Source: Todiramphus chloris collaris
Lineage: Eukaryota; Chordata; Aves; Coraciiformes; Alcedinidae
Length of the DNA: 64,000 nucleotides
Reading direction: 5' to 3'
Assembly (NCBI GenBank): GCA_025345505.1
Contig: JANVCC010000073.1
Coordinates: 4,601,448-4,665,447, forward strand
Numbering within the stretch: the stretch's first letter is position 1; each line of letters opens with the position of its first letter. Positions 24,481 to 37,000 of this stretch are shown here, piece by piece. Both the position numbers and the translations under genes were made by a program. Under the pieces are notes generated by a model. That model saw nothing but the letters and a program-made list of their open reading frames with translations. It searched no databases and was not told where the DNA came from.

Positions 24481-24600
24481 ACAGAATGACAGAATCACTC
24501 AGGTTGGAAAAGACCCTTGGGATCATCGTGTCCAACCATTAGCCCTACTCTACAAGTTCACCCCTAGACCATGTCCCCCAACACCACATCCAAGCGATGC
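24481..24600 (-). mobile_element. CR1 LINE 3' fragment, reverse orientation
   Basis: ACAGAATCACTCAGGTTGGAAAAGACC-type start (read in parts: CAGAATCACTCAGG, TTGGAAAAGACCC), then GATCATCGTGTCCAACCATT, then AGACCATGTCCCCCAACACC and ACATCCAAGCGATG. This is the standard reverse-strand reading of an avian CR1 3' end. About 120 bp is retained. Confidence 0.92.
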
Positions 24601-26084
24601 TTAATTATTAAAGCATTATGCAGATGTTTCAAGTGATTATCGGGTCAACTACACAGCAAGAAGGTTCTTGGCAGCCGAGGGTAAAAGTGAATGTTGTATA
24701 TGGCATTTCCATCCTGCTTTGTGATTTATGACTAATGTCAAGTACATTCAAGTGGAAAGAAATTCGCAGGCATAACAGCAGGATAAAAACTTGGAAATGA
24801 ATCTTAGGCTTGTATTCCAAAAATTGTTACAGGTCCCATCACTTAAGGAGGAGTCAGAGCCTGTGCCACTCAAAGGAGTGACAAATTCAATTGCATCTAC
24901 ATCTTCAGAGTAAGGCCACGCGTGCTGGCTACCAGGATGAAATGTGGTGTTGATCTGCTCCTGGCATTCCATCTCTTTGTGATATTTTCCATGAGGGGAA
25001 ATCTGTTTGTGTGCTTACAAATAAATAAATAAAACCAGAAGGGTTGAAGTAGGTTCTCCATAAGTTTAGAATTCAGTGAATCCTCTCCTCAGAGAGCCTG
25101 CAAAGCCATGACACAAAGGAACTGCAGCAGTCCCTGAGGTTTCTGGTGTCTGTCCCTGTATCCATGCGGCCTCACTGCAGTTGGTGCACCCTGAAAAGCA
25201 CCAGGATGAGCTGTGCCAACACCTGCAGCAAAACAAGACAGCAGCCATTGGGTGCCAATCGTTGGGTCGATTTCCAGTTGCATACAAAGTGGAATTAAAA
25301 GTTTCCAGCTTCACTGTGAGGCAAGCTCAACATTTTTATTCTGTTTTCCTCTGTTCTTATACTTAATTCCATCTCTCGTACAAAGTCCGATTCAAAGCCT
25401 GTGGTAACCTTTCTGCTGCTTGTAGTGACCTTAGATTAGACATTATTTCCATGTGCTTATCAGAAAAAGATCTGCGAAGACTGAACTGATGCCAAGATTA
25501 GCTGAGCTGTTTTTTCAGTCCAGTACTTACTGAAACATCTCAGATTATCCATACAGAATTTAAACAAAGACCAAGCTAACCCAATTCCTGAACCAGCATG
25601 GAAAAGGAGTGCATGTGTATTCCTGCTTCCTGCAGCCAGGAATTGTTCTGCTTCAGTGCCACCTTCCACACTAAATATATGTCCATCCTGTTAAATGCAT
25701 TTGCTTTTCAATCTGATCTTTGGGTAACTGATTTTTGAGTTGAAACAAGATGTAAGCGACGCATCAGGCTTGGGAATGACAGTGACTGTGCACAGGATTG
25801 CTGTTCCAAACAGCCCTGGCTGAACAGACTTACCTAGCTACGAGGTGTGTGACAGCCCTCTAATTCTGGGGCTTGTAACGAGCTGCCACGGTGATATCTA
25901 CTCAGCTGGATAGATATACTAAAAAAAAAAAAGAGTAACTTTCCTCAGGCCGTGATGACTCAGTTAAAAATGGTCCTCCTAAGAAGGTTGTAAAAGTGGC
26001 CTGGGAAGTGATAACATTAGCTCTTCTGGGCTATTGCACAGCCTCATTTATCCCTTAATGATTCCTGTGTTTTCCAAACCTGTG
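24601..26084. other. Unannotated non-coding sequence
   Basis: Contains an (AAAT)n microsatellite at 25018-25034 and an A run at 25921-25932. Overlapping short frames at 25066-25407 on both strands are random. No gene recognised. Confidence 0.55.
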
Positions 26085-26540
26085 TGCAATTAATATTACT
26101 TAACAGATATGGGAGTGTTCATTGGACATTTGTTCAGCAAATAAAATATTTTTAATAGCCGTGATATAAAACTTGAAGCAAATGAGTTTCCCCGATAATA
26201 TTCTCTTAATCAAAGTAGATATTCTCAAATGTGCACATTAAATTTTTGACTGCAGATATCACCTTTAATGTATGCTTCAGTGACTGCTGGGGGCTGAAAA
26301 AAAATCATTACTAATTGATATGCCTTAATGGCCTGAGAGCTTTCAAAGTTGGATGAGCCCAAGAGAAATGCTGAGAGGTAGATATTTGATTCTAATTATG
26401 CCTGAGTAGGTACAAGCAAAAAGTAGAACCATCATGACAGTTATATCATTGTCAAATTTCTATACCTCAGGTTTTCTACTAATTTGACACTATTACAAAA
26501 CATTGCTTCGAGGAACCCGTGAAAGGCAAAGGGAGATAAA
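26085..26540. promoter_or_regulatory. Candidate conserved non-coding element, TAAT-rich
   Basis: Dense in AT-rich homeodomain and MEF2-like words (GCAATTAATATTACTTAAC, AAAATATTTTTAATAGCC, CATTACTAATTGATATGCC, GATTCTAATTATGCC). It has no transposon signal, little low-complexity sequence and no long open frame. This pattern is common in developmental enhancers within gene deserts. Confidence 0.3.
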
Positions 26541-28736
26541 GGGTAGAAGCGTGGAAAAAGAGTCTGTGCTGGTATCTGTATTTGCCAAGAGTCACTGGAG
26601 AGAAAAGGGGTCTGGGACTTGTAAACGATCTGCTAATTAGCGCACAGTATCATTTTATTCCATCCTATGTCCTGAATACCTAATAAGTTTGTACGAATAC
26701 AGATGTTATGCAATTTCCTTTCGAATGGGATGATGTAGCACGTGAGCAATGGGAGTGCTTTAATCCCTTAGGCTCTTCTCCCCCAGCACCTCGCTTGACA
26801 CACCTCACATAGAATGGGAGAGAATGTGAATGATTAAGATGTTTCTGCTTCTTTTTTTTCAAGTGTAAAAGACACGAAAGGGTTTATTCACCTTTACAAA
26901 CTTCTTCTGAGCCAGAGCTCTAATTTTCATGGTGATCTACTGAGTTTCTTACACAGTTAGCAAAGGCACCTTCTGACTGAGAGGGGAATGGGAGTGACAT
27001 TTTCAATGGGAACTGTTTTTTTTACTGGGGGTCTGGACTGCTTTTTATTATTTGCAAAATAGATTTGTGTTTTATTCAGCAGTAAATGTGGTTTTCCTTA
27101 TGAATTTCTTTCGATGACTTGAAGAGTCTCATTATCTAGAGCTAATAATTCCCGTTGATGCCATGAAACTGCTGGATCCTGCAAAGGTCCCTTGTGGGCA
27201 GCATAAGTGCTTGGTGTCTATTCACAGACCTGCTTGTACAGAAACATTGTTGGTGGGTAAGGAAAGGATTAAGGAAACTTGGAGAGCAGTATACAAAACT
27301 TCAGAGAGGATAAAAAAGTCCTAACATACTTTCTTAACTAGTTCTTTCAACCGTGGGACGAGCCAAGGCAAAAGCAAGTGGCTTGAGGTAAAGGGAGAGA
27401 CAAAAATGAATGTTTGGGGCAGGATCCTGAGCACTGTGGAGGATTAGGTGACCTCAAGGCAAGAAAAATAGGGATTATTTTTGTCTGGATTTGGTAATAC
27501 TCGTGCTGCCTAAATCCAGAGGTTTATGTAACTGTCTAAACCTGGATTAATTGTGTTTGGAAATCCTCACAAAAGTCAACGGTCTCTTTTGCTCTCATTG
27601 ATATGAATGGAGATTTTATCTGATGAAATGTATGGTTGAGGGAGACAGTCCATGGGTCTGTTTATGGGTTGTTGCAGTGAAAATGTGCACCTTAAAAGAG
27701 GAAGGGACCGAGCAGGAAGAGATTAGGGGTGGACCTTGTACCTGTGTGCTCAGGGAGCAAAAAAAACTGGCATGGGCTGATGCTTTCCTGGTATCTGCTC
27801 ACGGGGGGAAAGCTGCAGTTACAAAGAAGGCATCACACAATGAGCATCTGCAGTTGTTTGCCTCAAAAAGTATCTGCAAGGGACTCAGACTTATATACGT
27901 AACAGTTTGACTCAGTGGTAGCTGCAAAATTGTAGAGAACTCCGTATACTTTTGCAACAAATTTCATCTCTTCCTGTTGAATTCTGTATCACGGATGATC
28001 AAGAGCAGACTTCTGTTAACGACAGAGTGGTGATGGATCTCACACGATGCCCGTGACAGACGCCCGTTTCATGCTCAACTCTCTCCTCTGTATCCAATCC
28101 CCACCTTATTCTTCATTCCCCACTTGCTTTCCTCCAGCAATCCCCCTTCTCCTGCTGTCTGTTGCACCTCACCCTCTCCCTCCTCTCCTCTCTGCTCTGA
28201 GATGCTGAAGGGGATCGTTCTCTTCTGAGTGGGGACAAGCTTCTCAGCCAGGGTGGACTTACCTAACAACCTGCCAAGCTGGTGTGAAGTGGAACTCTTT
28301 GATTTAATACTCTTTACGCCCGGGCAACTGGAAATACAGACAAAAATTACGTGAATGTGGAAAATTGGGGTCACTGCCTTCTGGTTAAGGTACTTTACAG
28401 TGATTTTTAATGTTTTGGTGTGGATTTACTGGTATCTTGTCTGCTTTCTGGCATTTATTGACTTGCTTGCCTTCAGTAAATCCAATTTACAGCTCTTCAC
28501 ATGGTCAGAACATAGCAGTAAATCTAGTGCATTAAATCAGTGAGCTGGATTCTGTTCTTTATTAAACCAACAAATCTGGATTAATTCCGGTCTTTGAAAG
28601 TGTTTCTATTAAACAAAAGACCAGTTAGCCCAGTGTCTAGAAAATGTCTTTTTATTTCTCGTGTAAATGCTTGAAGTTTTTTTCTTCCAACGCCCAGCTA
28701 GAGTGTCTATTTACAGAATATGTATATTTTCCCTCA
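26541..28736. other. Unannotated non-coding sequence
   Basis: No gene recognised. 27570-27615 may hold an old repeat fragment (listed separately). 28080-28200 is a loose pyrimidine-rich stretch. Confidence 0.5.
27570..27615. repeat. Possible ancient dispersed repeat fragment
   Basis: AAAAGTCAACGGTCTC followed by GCTCTCATTGATATGAATGG resembles the same TTGACTTCAATGGG-type core seen at 8517-8565 and 62462-62500. It is too short to name. Confidence 0.25.
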
Positions 28737-28775
28737 TCTTTTTTTTTCTTTTCTTTCCTTTTCTTTTTTTTTTTT
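28737..28775. repeat. Homopyrimidine tract (39 nt)
   Basis: Only C and T from 28737 to 28775, ending in AAG at 28776-28778. It has splice-acceptor shape, but no donor is apparent at a suitable distance. Confidence 0.9.
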
Positions 28776-30659
28776 AAGATGGATATTTATATGAGCTGTT
28801 CTTGCCAATCTCTTCCTGTGCCTGCTCTGGAAATTTTTATACTGGTCTGGGTCTATTAGAAAGTGATGGAAAGCTCCATTTTCATAGCACTGCATTGATA
28901 TGTGGCCATCTCTCTGGTTTGCAGATGACGTAGGTGTTGTTTGGTTCTCCCCCCCACCAAGTATAATCTACTTTGAGGTAATACCATTAAGGGGAGGAAA
29001 AAAAAAAGCAAAAGACATTTGATAGCTGTGGATGGAAGTTGTGCTTGATGGTGTGGGTGGAGGTGTTTGAAGTGCTTTTTTCTTTTTTTCCTCCTGGGAT
29101 CCTGGTGTGACAGAGAAGGTGTCAAGTTTTGATAACTGGAAACTGCAGAAGCGACCATGAGTTTGAGCCCGTGTTTTGGTTGACTGTAACATTCTTACTG
29201 TCACCCCAGATTCTTCTCCTTCTTTCTTCATTCTCGTGTTCAGACAGTTTGCCAACAACTCACATTACATGCTCTCTCGTGAGGGTGTCAATTTGTGTTA
29301 AGATAGCTGCAAAGTGTCTAAGTCACAGACTGATCTTCCTCTTGAAGTTAAATACCCACTGCCAAATTATTATTTTTTTTTTAATTGAGGCTATTTTTCA
29401 GTTGTAGTTTATTTTTGTAATGTAGGGAGAAACAAAACAATTTTTCTATGACTTGAAAAGCGCTTTGTATTTGTCAGATGATGCTTGGTCACATATTTGC
29501 TCTGTCAAATGTTACGTGTGCATATCTACTCTGTTTACAGCAGTCTCCTGAATCACTTCTTCAATGTTCACCACTTGTTGATCTTGCTTCCCAAAATATC
29601 AGCTGAATGAAGCATACTGTTGTTTATAGAGAATAGCTCCTCAACATGTGGATTCAATCTCTTTCTGGGCACTTGGGATTTTGTTGCCTTCGGGAAACAT
29701 AAAGAGCATAAAGCTCCCAAAGTCTGGATATGAATCGGCTGTGCCTAAAGTTCCTGTACAGATCAACAGGACAAGCTGGAAAGGAGTTACTAAAAGGTGG
29801 CTTGGTGTGGAGCCATAGGTGGAAAACCCTGGTTAGAAACCATGACTGTATTACAGAGCTTGTCTTCTTGGCACTGCAAATGTTCTCAGGGGGTGGGTGA
29901 GCCTTTCAGAGAATTGTCTTGCAGACCATCTTGAGAAGATTGCCAGCCCCTAGTCTAGCATCTGGGCATGACTCTGTTTCGTGCCAGGAAGGAAAAAGAT
30001 AAAGAAAAAACATGGGAGAAGCCTTTTTAGCGTGCTAAGATTCTCTCTTAAGTTTCAGCAGTCATTTGTTTTCTTGGTTTTAGTCCTGTGTCGCTTGACT
30101 AACCAGACATTAAATTCTATATGATGTGAAAGGGACTTGTGTGTTTTAGTCCTTGCTGATATTAGGTAGCAATAATACAGGCATGAGGAGCAATGAAGGA
30201 GATTTGTGCTGGTCTCACAGGGTGTATATAAAACGTATATATGTAATGGAGTAATACACAAACTTTCTCCAGCACAACGAAAAAAAAAACCAGCTATGAC
30301 AACAAATAAACCTCCCTGGGCAAAGTAAGGTCTCCTTCCGTAGAAAAACAACTCCTAACCTGAGAATTATTCCTAATGAGAACTCTGTGTTCAGTAGAGG
30401 AATTGTGGTACTCCGCCAAGTAGCGGCAGGGACAATACCAGGAGCAGAAGCTGCCAATGAGATCAGTCAACGCATTGTTCTTCTTGGTAGAGCTATTGTA
30501 GGGAATTTTTAAGGTTATCAACAGAAGGTGTTTAATAAATCTTCTTGCATGGATTATCCTCGTACTCTTCTTTCCATAGCAACCGGTCATTAAACTCTGC
30601 ATAAAGATGTTTGTCTTTGCATGTAGCACGTGAATATAAAAAGTCACAAATGACATCAT
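28776..30659. other. Unannotated non-coding sequence
   Basis: No gene or known repeat recognised. Minus-strand frames of 100, 98 and 121 codons (28856-29158, 30055-30351, 30294-30659) lack family motifs. Confidence 0.5.
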
Positions 30660-30960
30660 GTTCTGGACATGCCTGCAGAGTGCCTGCTAATTAGGGTAGA
30701 AAACAGTAAATTGATTATCATCATTAGAGGTGAAAATGCCTTCTTCTGTCAGCTGCAGAAAAGATTAACTTCTTTTTAACAAATTTATTAAAGTTCCGCA
30801 CAATTTCTTGTGTTATTTACTTAATTATACATCACAATTAGGTAATTACATGTCATAACGATGTGATTATGTGTATTTGCTCAAAATGTACAATTAGATG
30901 CAATTACACTCTAAGAAAATGGAAAAAAATTAAGGGCTATGTTAGTTAATTCATAAAATT
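30660..30960. promoter_or_regulatory. Candidate conserved non-coding element, TAATTA cluster
   Basis: Repeated homeodomain-type words occur within 300 bp: GCTAATTAGGG, AAATTGATTATCATC, TACTTAATTATACATC, ACAATTAGGTAATTACATG and ATGCAATTACAC. There is no long open frame and no transposon signal. It is one of the strongest composition-based enhancer candidates here. Confidence 0.35.
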
Positions 30961-31076
30961 TGGAGCCCATTAGCACTGAAACGCTTACTCCAGCTTGCCA
31001 AACAGGGAGCACAGAGGTGGAGGTGGCTGTGATTCAAGGTGCTCCTCACATGAATTACCATGAAAATGTCTTGGCA

Positions 31077-31122
31077 AAAAAAAAAACAAACCCAAAAAAC
31101 CCACCCAACAAAACCAAACTGC
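31077..31122. repeat. A/C-rich low-complexity run
   Basis: An A run followed by CAAACCCAAAAAACCCACCC and similar. Such A/C-rich stretches are common in bird DNA and may be old retroposon tails. Confidence 0.8.
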
Positions 31123-32560
31123 AACACATTTACGTAGATACTCTAGAGGCCACCATTCGATTGTTTCATTATCTCTCTGTGAAACTGTAGGTACAGTTTG
31201 AACAAGTCTCATCTTGCCCATGAAGAAGAAAACATCCCGTGGTACTGGTGGTGTGAGGAACACCACGCTGAGCCAAGCTTGCAGAACTCAGGTGACAGTT
31301 CTAAACAATGTTCGATTTTCCCTTTTTTTGTTAACACTTCTGCATTCTGCCAGCCCCCAGGTCAGGTGAACCACATATTCCACAGGTCTGTGCAACCCCA
31401 AGGAACAGAACTGCACTTTGTTCTTTCCTATGCTGAACCCTGGGGCTCTCCCTCATATACATGCCTTCAGCTACTGGGCATTTGAGAAAAACATCCAATA
31501 GTACACAATTTTCACTGAACTTGCTGGAAATGGCTACTCAGTAGCTGTGCTGATAAATCATACAAGTGAAACTTGTTTTATTATTATCATCTAATCACAG
31601 GTTCCCAGTCCCATTCAGTTTTCTTGCTCCATTTTTCTCCCTTTGTGAGAGAAGCTCCTAGGACAGAGCTGTGGGATTAATAAAATGGCATTCACCTTGT
31701 TCTGCATCTACCTGCAGCTCTCCTAACCACTTTCTTCTTGCCAATAGGCTTCAGCCCTGTCACTACCATACCTGTGGGATGGTAGCTATTTAATCCCTGC
31801 TTTTCCTGCAAAGGTATCATTTGTGCAGTGAAATGGAGGGACGCTTACTGCTCTTAAACGCAGTGTGTGGCCTTAATAATAGAAGAAGTTGAGGAAAAGC
31901 TGTTGTTGTGGTGGGTTTTTTTTAATGCACTTTAGCTGTAACTTTGCTTTGTTTGAGAATAAATCAACCAACACATCACGTAAAAAACACTTATTGCTTT
32001 TAGCTAAAATTCACAAACTGCAAATAATCCCACAGTTATCAGTACAGTTACCTGATTATTATTATTAAAAACATAGTATAAACATTATTCTCTAAAAAAA
32101 AAAAAGTCTTCATTTAATTATTTTCTGTATTTGTTTTGACTGTGTTTGGCCAGTGCTAGCTGCTTTGTAGTTAAATAATATATTCCACAATTACCTCCTC
32201 ATTTTCTGTTTTCTAAAGAACTGAATCTGCTTTTTAAATCAACAAGAGACGAGAGGGAACAAAGAATAAAGGATTGAGCCCCACATCTGGAAATTTCTGT
32301 GCTGTATTGCCTTCATAAATAGGAAGCTCTGCTGCTTATTCTTTTGGTTCCCATGGTGAACACATCAATGTTTATATCAAGCAGATCATCAACAGTTTTG
32401 AGCTGATGGATGTTCAAAACTTCAGTAGTTCAAAGCCTTACTAAACTTGCTCGATATGTCAGAGCAAAAAACTTGCACACAAAGTAACAGGCATTAAAGA
32501 GGTTTTTTTTTGCAGCCTATTCTTATAGGTTTGCAACAAGAAGCATCTTAGAAATACACT
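31123..32560. other. Unannotated non-coding sequence
   Basis: AT-rich unique DNA with a short (ATT)n run at 32057-32067 and an A run near 32094-32105. No gene recognised. Confidence 0.55.
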
Positions 32561-32581
32561 AGAACATGCCAGGCATGTTCT
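32561..32581. promoter_or_regulatory. 21-bp perfect palindrome resembling a p53-family or steroid-receptor site
   Basis: AGAACATGCC, a central A, then GGCATGTTCT: two exact 10-bp inverted arms. AGGCATGTTC fits the p53-family half-site RRRCWWGYYY and the other strand reads the same. The halves share the central base, so the whole is one base shorter than the usual 20-bp tandem of half-sites. AGAACA and TGTTCT are also steroid-receptor half-sites, but with 9 bp between them rather than 3. Confidence 0.4.
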
Positions 32582-33750
32582 GCTAGAAAATAATACATCT
32601 TACAAATATTGCGGAGTCCCCAAAAAGTGAAATTCCAACTGTTACAACTGTGCAGCTGAAGTGAGAAGGAGCTTGAAGACGTGTTTGATACTTAGTAGAA
32701 TACTAGATGAATTAGGTGGCTGCCTCCATCCCTAAAATGACTAAAAATTTTTAAAGCAAGATGTCTCTGATATTGGATTGAAGTAGAGGTGCTGGGAAGT
32801 TTCTGAATATGGCATTTAGGACAAACGGAGCATGTGGTGCTGTTAATGACTCAGACTTGTACATATGCTTAGTATATTGATAAAGGAATTAACTCTGTCA
32901 TAACCCTCTGGTAGAAGGTGGCTGCTGATAGGAGAATGCATGATTTGATCCAGAAGAAACTAGATGCATGTTCATCCAATTCACGGCTCTCTGATGAGGA
33001 GTATCCACTGACTGTAATTTTTAATGGGTGTCTGGTACATCTCAGAATAAAAACACTTGCATGGGGATGCACTGCAGAGTCATGGGGTTTGGATGAGCAT
33101 GGCCCTGGCATGGGAGGTGGGCTTTGGGGATGCCCCGTATGGCCTGTCAAGCACGTGGGATTTGGTGTGGGATGCAGGTGTTTGGCTGGGGCAGAGATGC
33201 TGCTGGGAAGGTGCAGGCCCTCATGGAAGCAGTTTAGGACAGGGAAAAAGCCATGTAGGTAAAATACACTTTGCCTGGAGAAGGACTAGATCACTTCTGG
33301 CTTCTGAGATCAGGGGCACTCCTTTTACCCTTTGCGTTTTGGTTTTGTAAGGTTTTTACCCCCTGCAGTGTACTCTCTGAGCAACTGTTTCTCCGTGTTT
33401 ATTTTCCATCTCCTTTAGTTTCTCACTTAGGCTGACCGATAACGTGTTTATTGTTACAAGCACAGACAAAATAAGCTCCTTGGGAGAACATTGGCAGGAT
33501 GCTCTTGCCTTGCTCTTCCAGAATAAGTCACAGGCTAGGCATGTTTCCAGCACTGGGGGGAAAGCGAAGCTATTCATAGCCGAGCACATCTCCATTTCAG
33601 AAGGACTGGAAGATGAAACAATTTATGATTTCCTTTCCTTTTCACTGTTCTTCAAACAGCTTGGGAGACTGTGATTTCTTGAACCTTTAAATTTACGACA
33701 AAGAAGTCTTGTCTACAGCGTGTTTAAAGCTGTCTTTTCATCTCTCACAA
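32582..33750. other. Unannotated non-coding sequence
   Basis: 33057-33262 is G-rich and carries overlapping plus-strand frames of 114 and 97 codons with no known motif. No gene recognised. Confidence 0.5.
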
Positions 33751-33769
33751 TTATTATTATTATTTTTTA
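33751..33769. repeat. (ATT)n microsatellite
   Basis: Short ATT repeat running into a T run; ordinary simple sequence. Confidence 0.85.
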
Positions 33770-33988
33770 AGATCTATTCTTTTCTTCAGATCTGAGAAGC
33801 TAACTCTTAGCTGTGAGAGGTATATGCTTGTTTCAGCAAACATGTCAAACTATCTGCCAATTCTCCCTTCCAGGGCAAAAGAAGGAGGACCTTTTTTTAA
33901 AACAAAGCCCTTGGTTTGTGAAGTTTGGGATTTTGGGTGCCCTACTTGAGATATTTTAGATTATTTTTTTTACAGCTGTTACTGTGGC

Positions 33989-34010
33989 CCCAGGTTCCCA
34001 AGAACCTGGG
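33989..34010. repeat. Perfect 9-bp hairpin
   Basis: CCCAGGTTC, a CCAA loop, then GAACCTGGG. A compact, GC-rich inverted repeat in AT-rich surroundings. No T run follows it. Confidence 0.85.
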
Positions 34011-37000
34011 TGGAGTATTCGATGCTCAGCATCTCTGAGAAGTCAGAAATCAAGATCAGCAATCATTGATCTCTTGCCTCCCTAATATGTATTAAAAAGG
34101 CAAATAAAAGGTTGAAAAATTCTTCTTTAAAAAAGTTAGATTTAGTGTTCCAGAGAATCCTGTAACGATTTATATGAAGTAGATACTCATTTATCACTTT
34201 TCACTTTACAGAAATACCAGCAGTGGAAATTACAGTGAAATTTATTCTACTGCTCTCTAGCAATACTACTAAGAATTGTATTTATTTCATCTTGTAAATG
34301 GCTGTATTCTGCACTTGTTTAGATGACACAGGTATAATATGCAAGGAAAAAAGGACAGGTTTGCTGCATTATTGTACAACACTGGTTGATTTTGTTTAAT
34401 TCTTTTTTTTCTGAGAGGTTGTCATGTACTTTTAAATAATCAGCTACTCTGAGTCCATCAAAAAATATTCCATTGTCCTGCGAAGTCCTTAGACAACACG
34501 ATTCAGGCATATGTGAATCCAAATCAAAGGTTAATCCACACTTGGTTATTTGAGAGAGCTAAAACACAGTCAATCGTTTCTTTATGCATTAAACATGCTG
34601 AGCATAGTAACCAATATGTTCCAGAAATTTGATTTTTCTTTTCCATTGGCTCTGACAACACAAGGACCTGTACATGAGGTGCTGGATGTTTTCAGTGGAT
34701 TCTGGCTTGTGCCATAAACGTTTCCTGTGGCTCCTCAGCACAAAGCGCAGCGTTAAGGACGGTGAGGTAAAAAATACACGGGAATATTAAAGATAAACTT
34801 CACGTCAGTTTGCACTTCCATTTTCCCAGTAACAAATGCTTGTTTGTGTTGAACACTTGTCTATAGGTGGCAGCAATTCCAATGCTTTTATAGGCTGCAA
34901 TTAAACCCAGAAAGGAGTGCAGGGCTGGTTTAGCAGTTTCTGCCTGCTCTGGTGTCACCGCACACCCCTGGGTGAGCCGTGCTCCAAAGAGGTGGGGAAG
35001 ATAGGTGAAAGCAGTATTATCTTTCAAAGAACTGGAAGGCTTTTACATCCTGAGCAAAAAGGTAACAACTTACCTTTCATGGGTTTTGATTAACCTCAGT
35101 TGATAGGAACAGCTAAGTGTCTATTTATAACTGCTGTTCCCAGCTACGTTTGGAGCTAAATGGCAAAACTTTTACTATAATCATACCAAGTGAGTGCCGT
35201 TCAAATCTTAATTTCAATATATTTGTGTATTCATGAAAAGATGAGCTGTATTGATTCAAGTTTAGACTAAAAGCCAAGTAACCAAAGATTAATATGCTGA
35301 CCCACTGCCCCAAGCAGTATCATGGCAAGCCTGCTATAATGCAGCTCAAAAGAGTGGCAGCTGCTGGGAAATGAGGGAGTATGTGCAATGGTAAAGCATA
35401 ATAGGGCATAGTTTCTTTTTTTGAAGTTTTTTTTAAACATATATGTGTATAGAGTTAAAAGTTGAAAGAATCTTCGGGGGATTGTAGCTGCTGTGATCTT
35501 AACTGTCTAAAGAATTGAATTTAAACATCCGGACTCCGCTGTGCTTGGCACTGAACAAATGGAAGCGTTTTCAGGCTCAGGACTTTTGTGCTCAGATGTC
35601 TCTGACCCAGTTCTGGTTGCTTCAGTCCTTTGAGTTTTCTCCTGCAAACATCCTGCTCCACTCCCAGGTCAGTGGTTTCTTTGCTCGTGATGAGCTTTGG
35701 GCTGCTCCTGGGATGGAATATTGCTGCCGCCCAGCTTTAGGTAGCCAACCTCGATGGCTTTCCTAGGGGCTTGCCTGTGTAATCAGTGCAGAGGGACTAT
35801 TTGGCTATTGAGATAACTCAATCTGTTCCTAAAACCTATTAACTTGCTCCCTCCCCAGCCTCCCAGCTTCTTCCCGAGCAGTACTGGGGGGCTTTATGCT
35901 GTCCTACGTGAATGGAATGAGTTGAGCCAACTCAAGTTCTGTACAACTTTCAATTAAAAAATGCACATTGTGGTCATGTGAAAATCTGTCTAGATGCTAC
36001 AAACCCCCTAATCTTCCTACTGGCCTTCCCAGAAACTGAACCTCCCCACTGGGATCTATCTCCTAGACGTTCCAGAACTGGCTTGTTTCTGTTTGTTTAC
36101 CATTCATTGGACATCAGATGGCAACTGTTTTCTCATCTGCCTGTTCAACATGGTAACCCTCTTCTCTCCATGATGGAATTTTAAGACACTGAAGAGCAGC
36201 TCCCTTTTAGCATGTAAATAGCCAAGGGCCACCTGGGAAAGCAGGAGCTTGCTGCCTTCATTGCTGGCTGGGGACACCACGTTGCTAACTAACACTTGTG
36301 ATATTCCCGTTCTCCAAGAAGGCAACATGAAAGATAATCTGGTGCATGTCATGAATGACATGAGAGAAGGATATATAATTTTATTTTAAAATTCTTTGCA
36401 GTTGCCTAAAATTGTTAGGAAAGCAGATGGATAATGATAGCCCTGGGGACTTGTTTCCTGATTTTTCAATGAGATATTTTTTGACTGAAAGAGTTTAATA
36501 TAGCATAGAAACTGTCATTTAATTACAACTTGTTGTTAGTACCCAATGAGACAGACCTAGGCACTTAAATTAGCCAGCTAAAGTAGATGCCTAAAGCTGA
36601 TGGTTTGAATACCCAGTGGAAAGAGCAGTTGCAAGCTGTAGATGTCTATGGAAAGGGGGCAAGGCAGTGGCAAAGCTGGTGAGACTCCTGCCATTGGGAC
36701 ATTCTGGAAATGGGGCTAAAAATGTCAGAAGAGGCTTTTCTGGCTCCGTTTCTGACCACACATTGGAAGAGCACTGCTGAGTTTTAACTCTGAAAGGGAA
36801 ATGGGCAGTCTGGGAGGGGAAGGTGGAAAGGGAAGCAGAAGCCAAATGGCTGCTGACATGGGGAAGGGCTTAGATGCTGATGAAGAAGGGAAGACAAACA
36901 AGGACTGTCACAGGAGCCTCTGCCCCTGGGCAGGCTGCTTTGGAAACAGCAGTTGTGTGGATGGGTCTGAAAAAACCACAGACGAGACCTAAAAGGACTG

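Noticed and set aside
29750..29990. Possible retroviral LTR or unclassified repeat
   Set aside because: No TG...CA ends, target-site duplication, primer-binding site or polypurine tract could be seen.
33100..33300. Possible CR1 tail (GGAGAAGGACTAGATCACTTC)
   Set aside because: No TTCCAACC end or ATTCTATG octamers follow, so the match is too weak.
33989..34010. Hairpin as a miRNA precursor or terminator
   Set aside because: The stem is only 9 bp, far below a miRNA precursor, and bacterial-type terminators do not apply to this genome.
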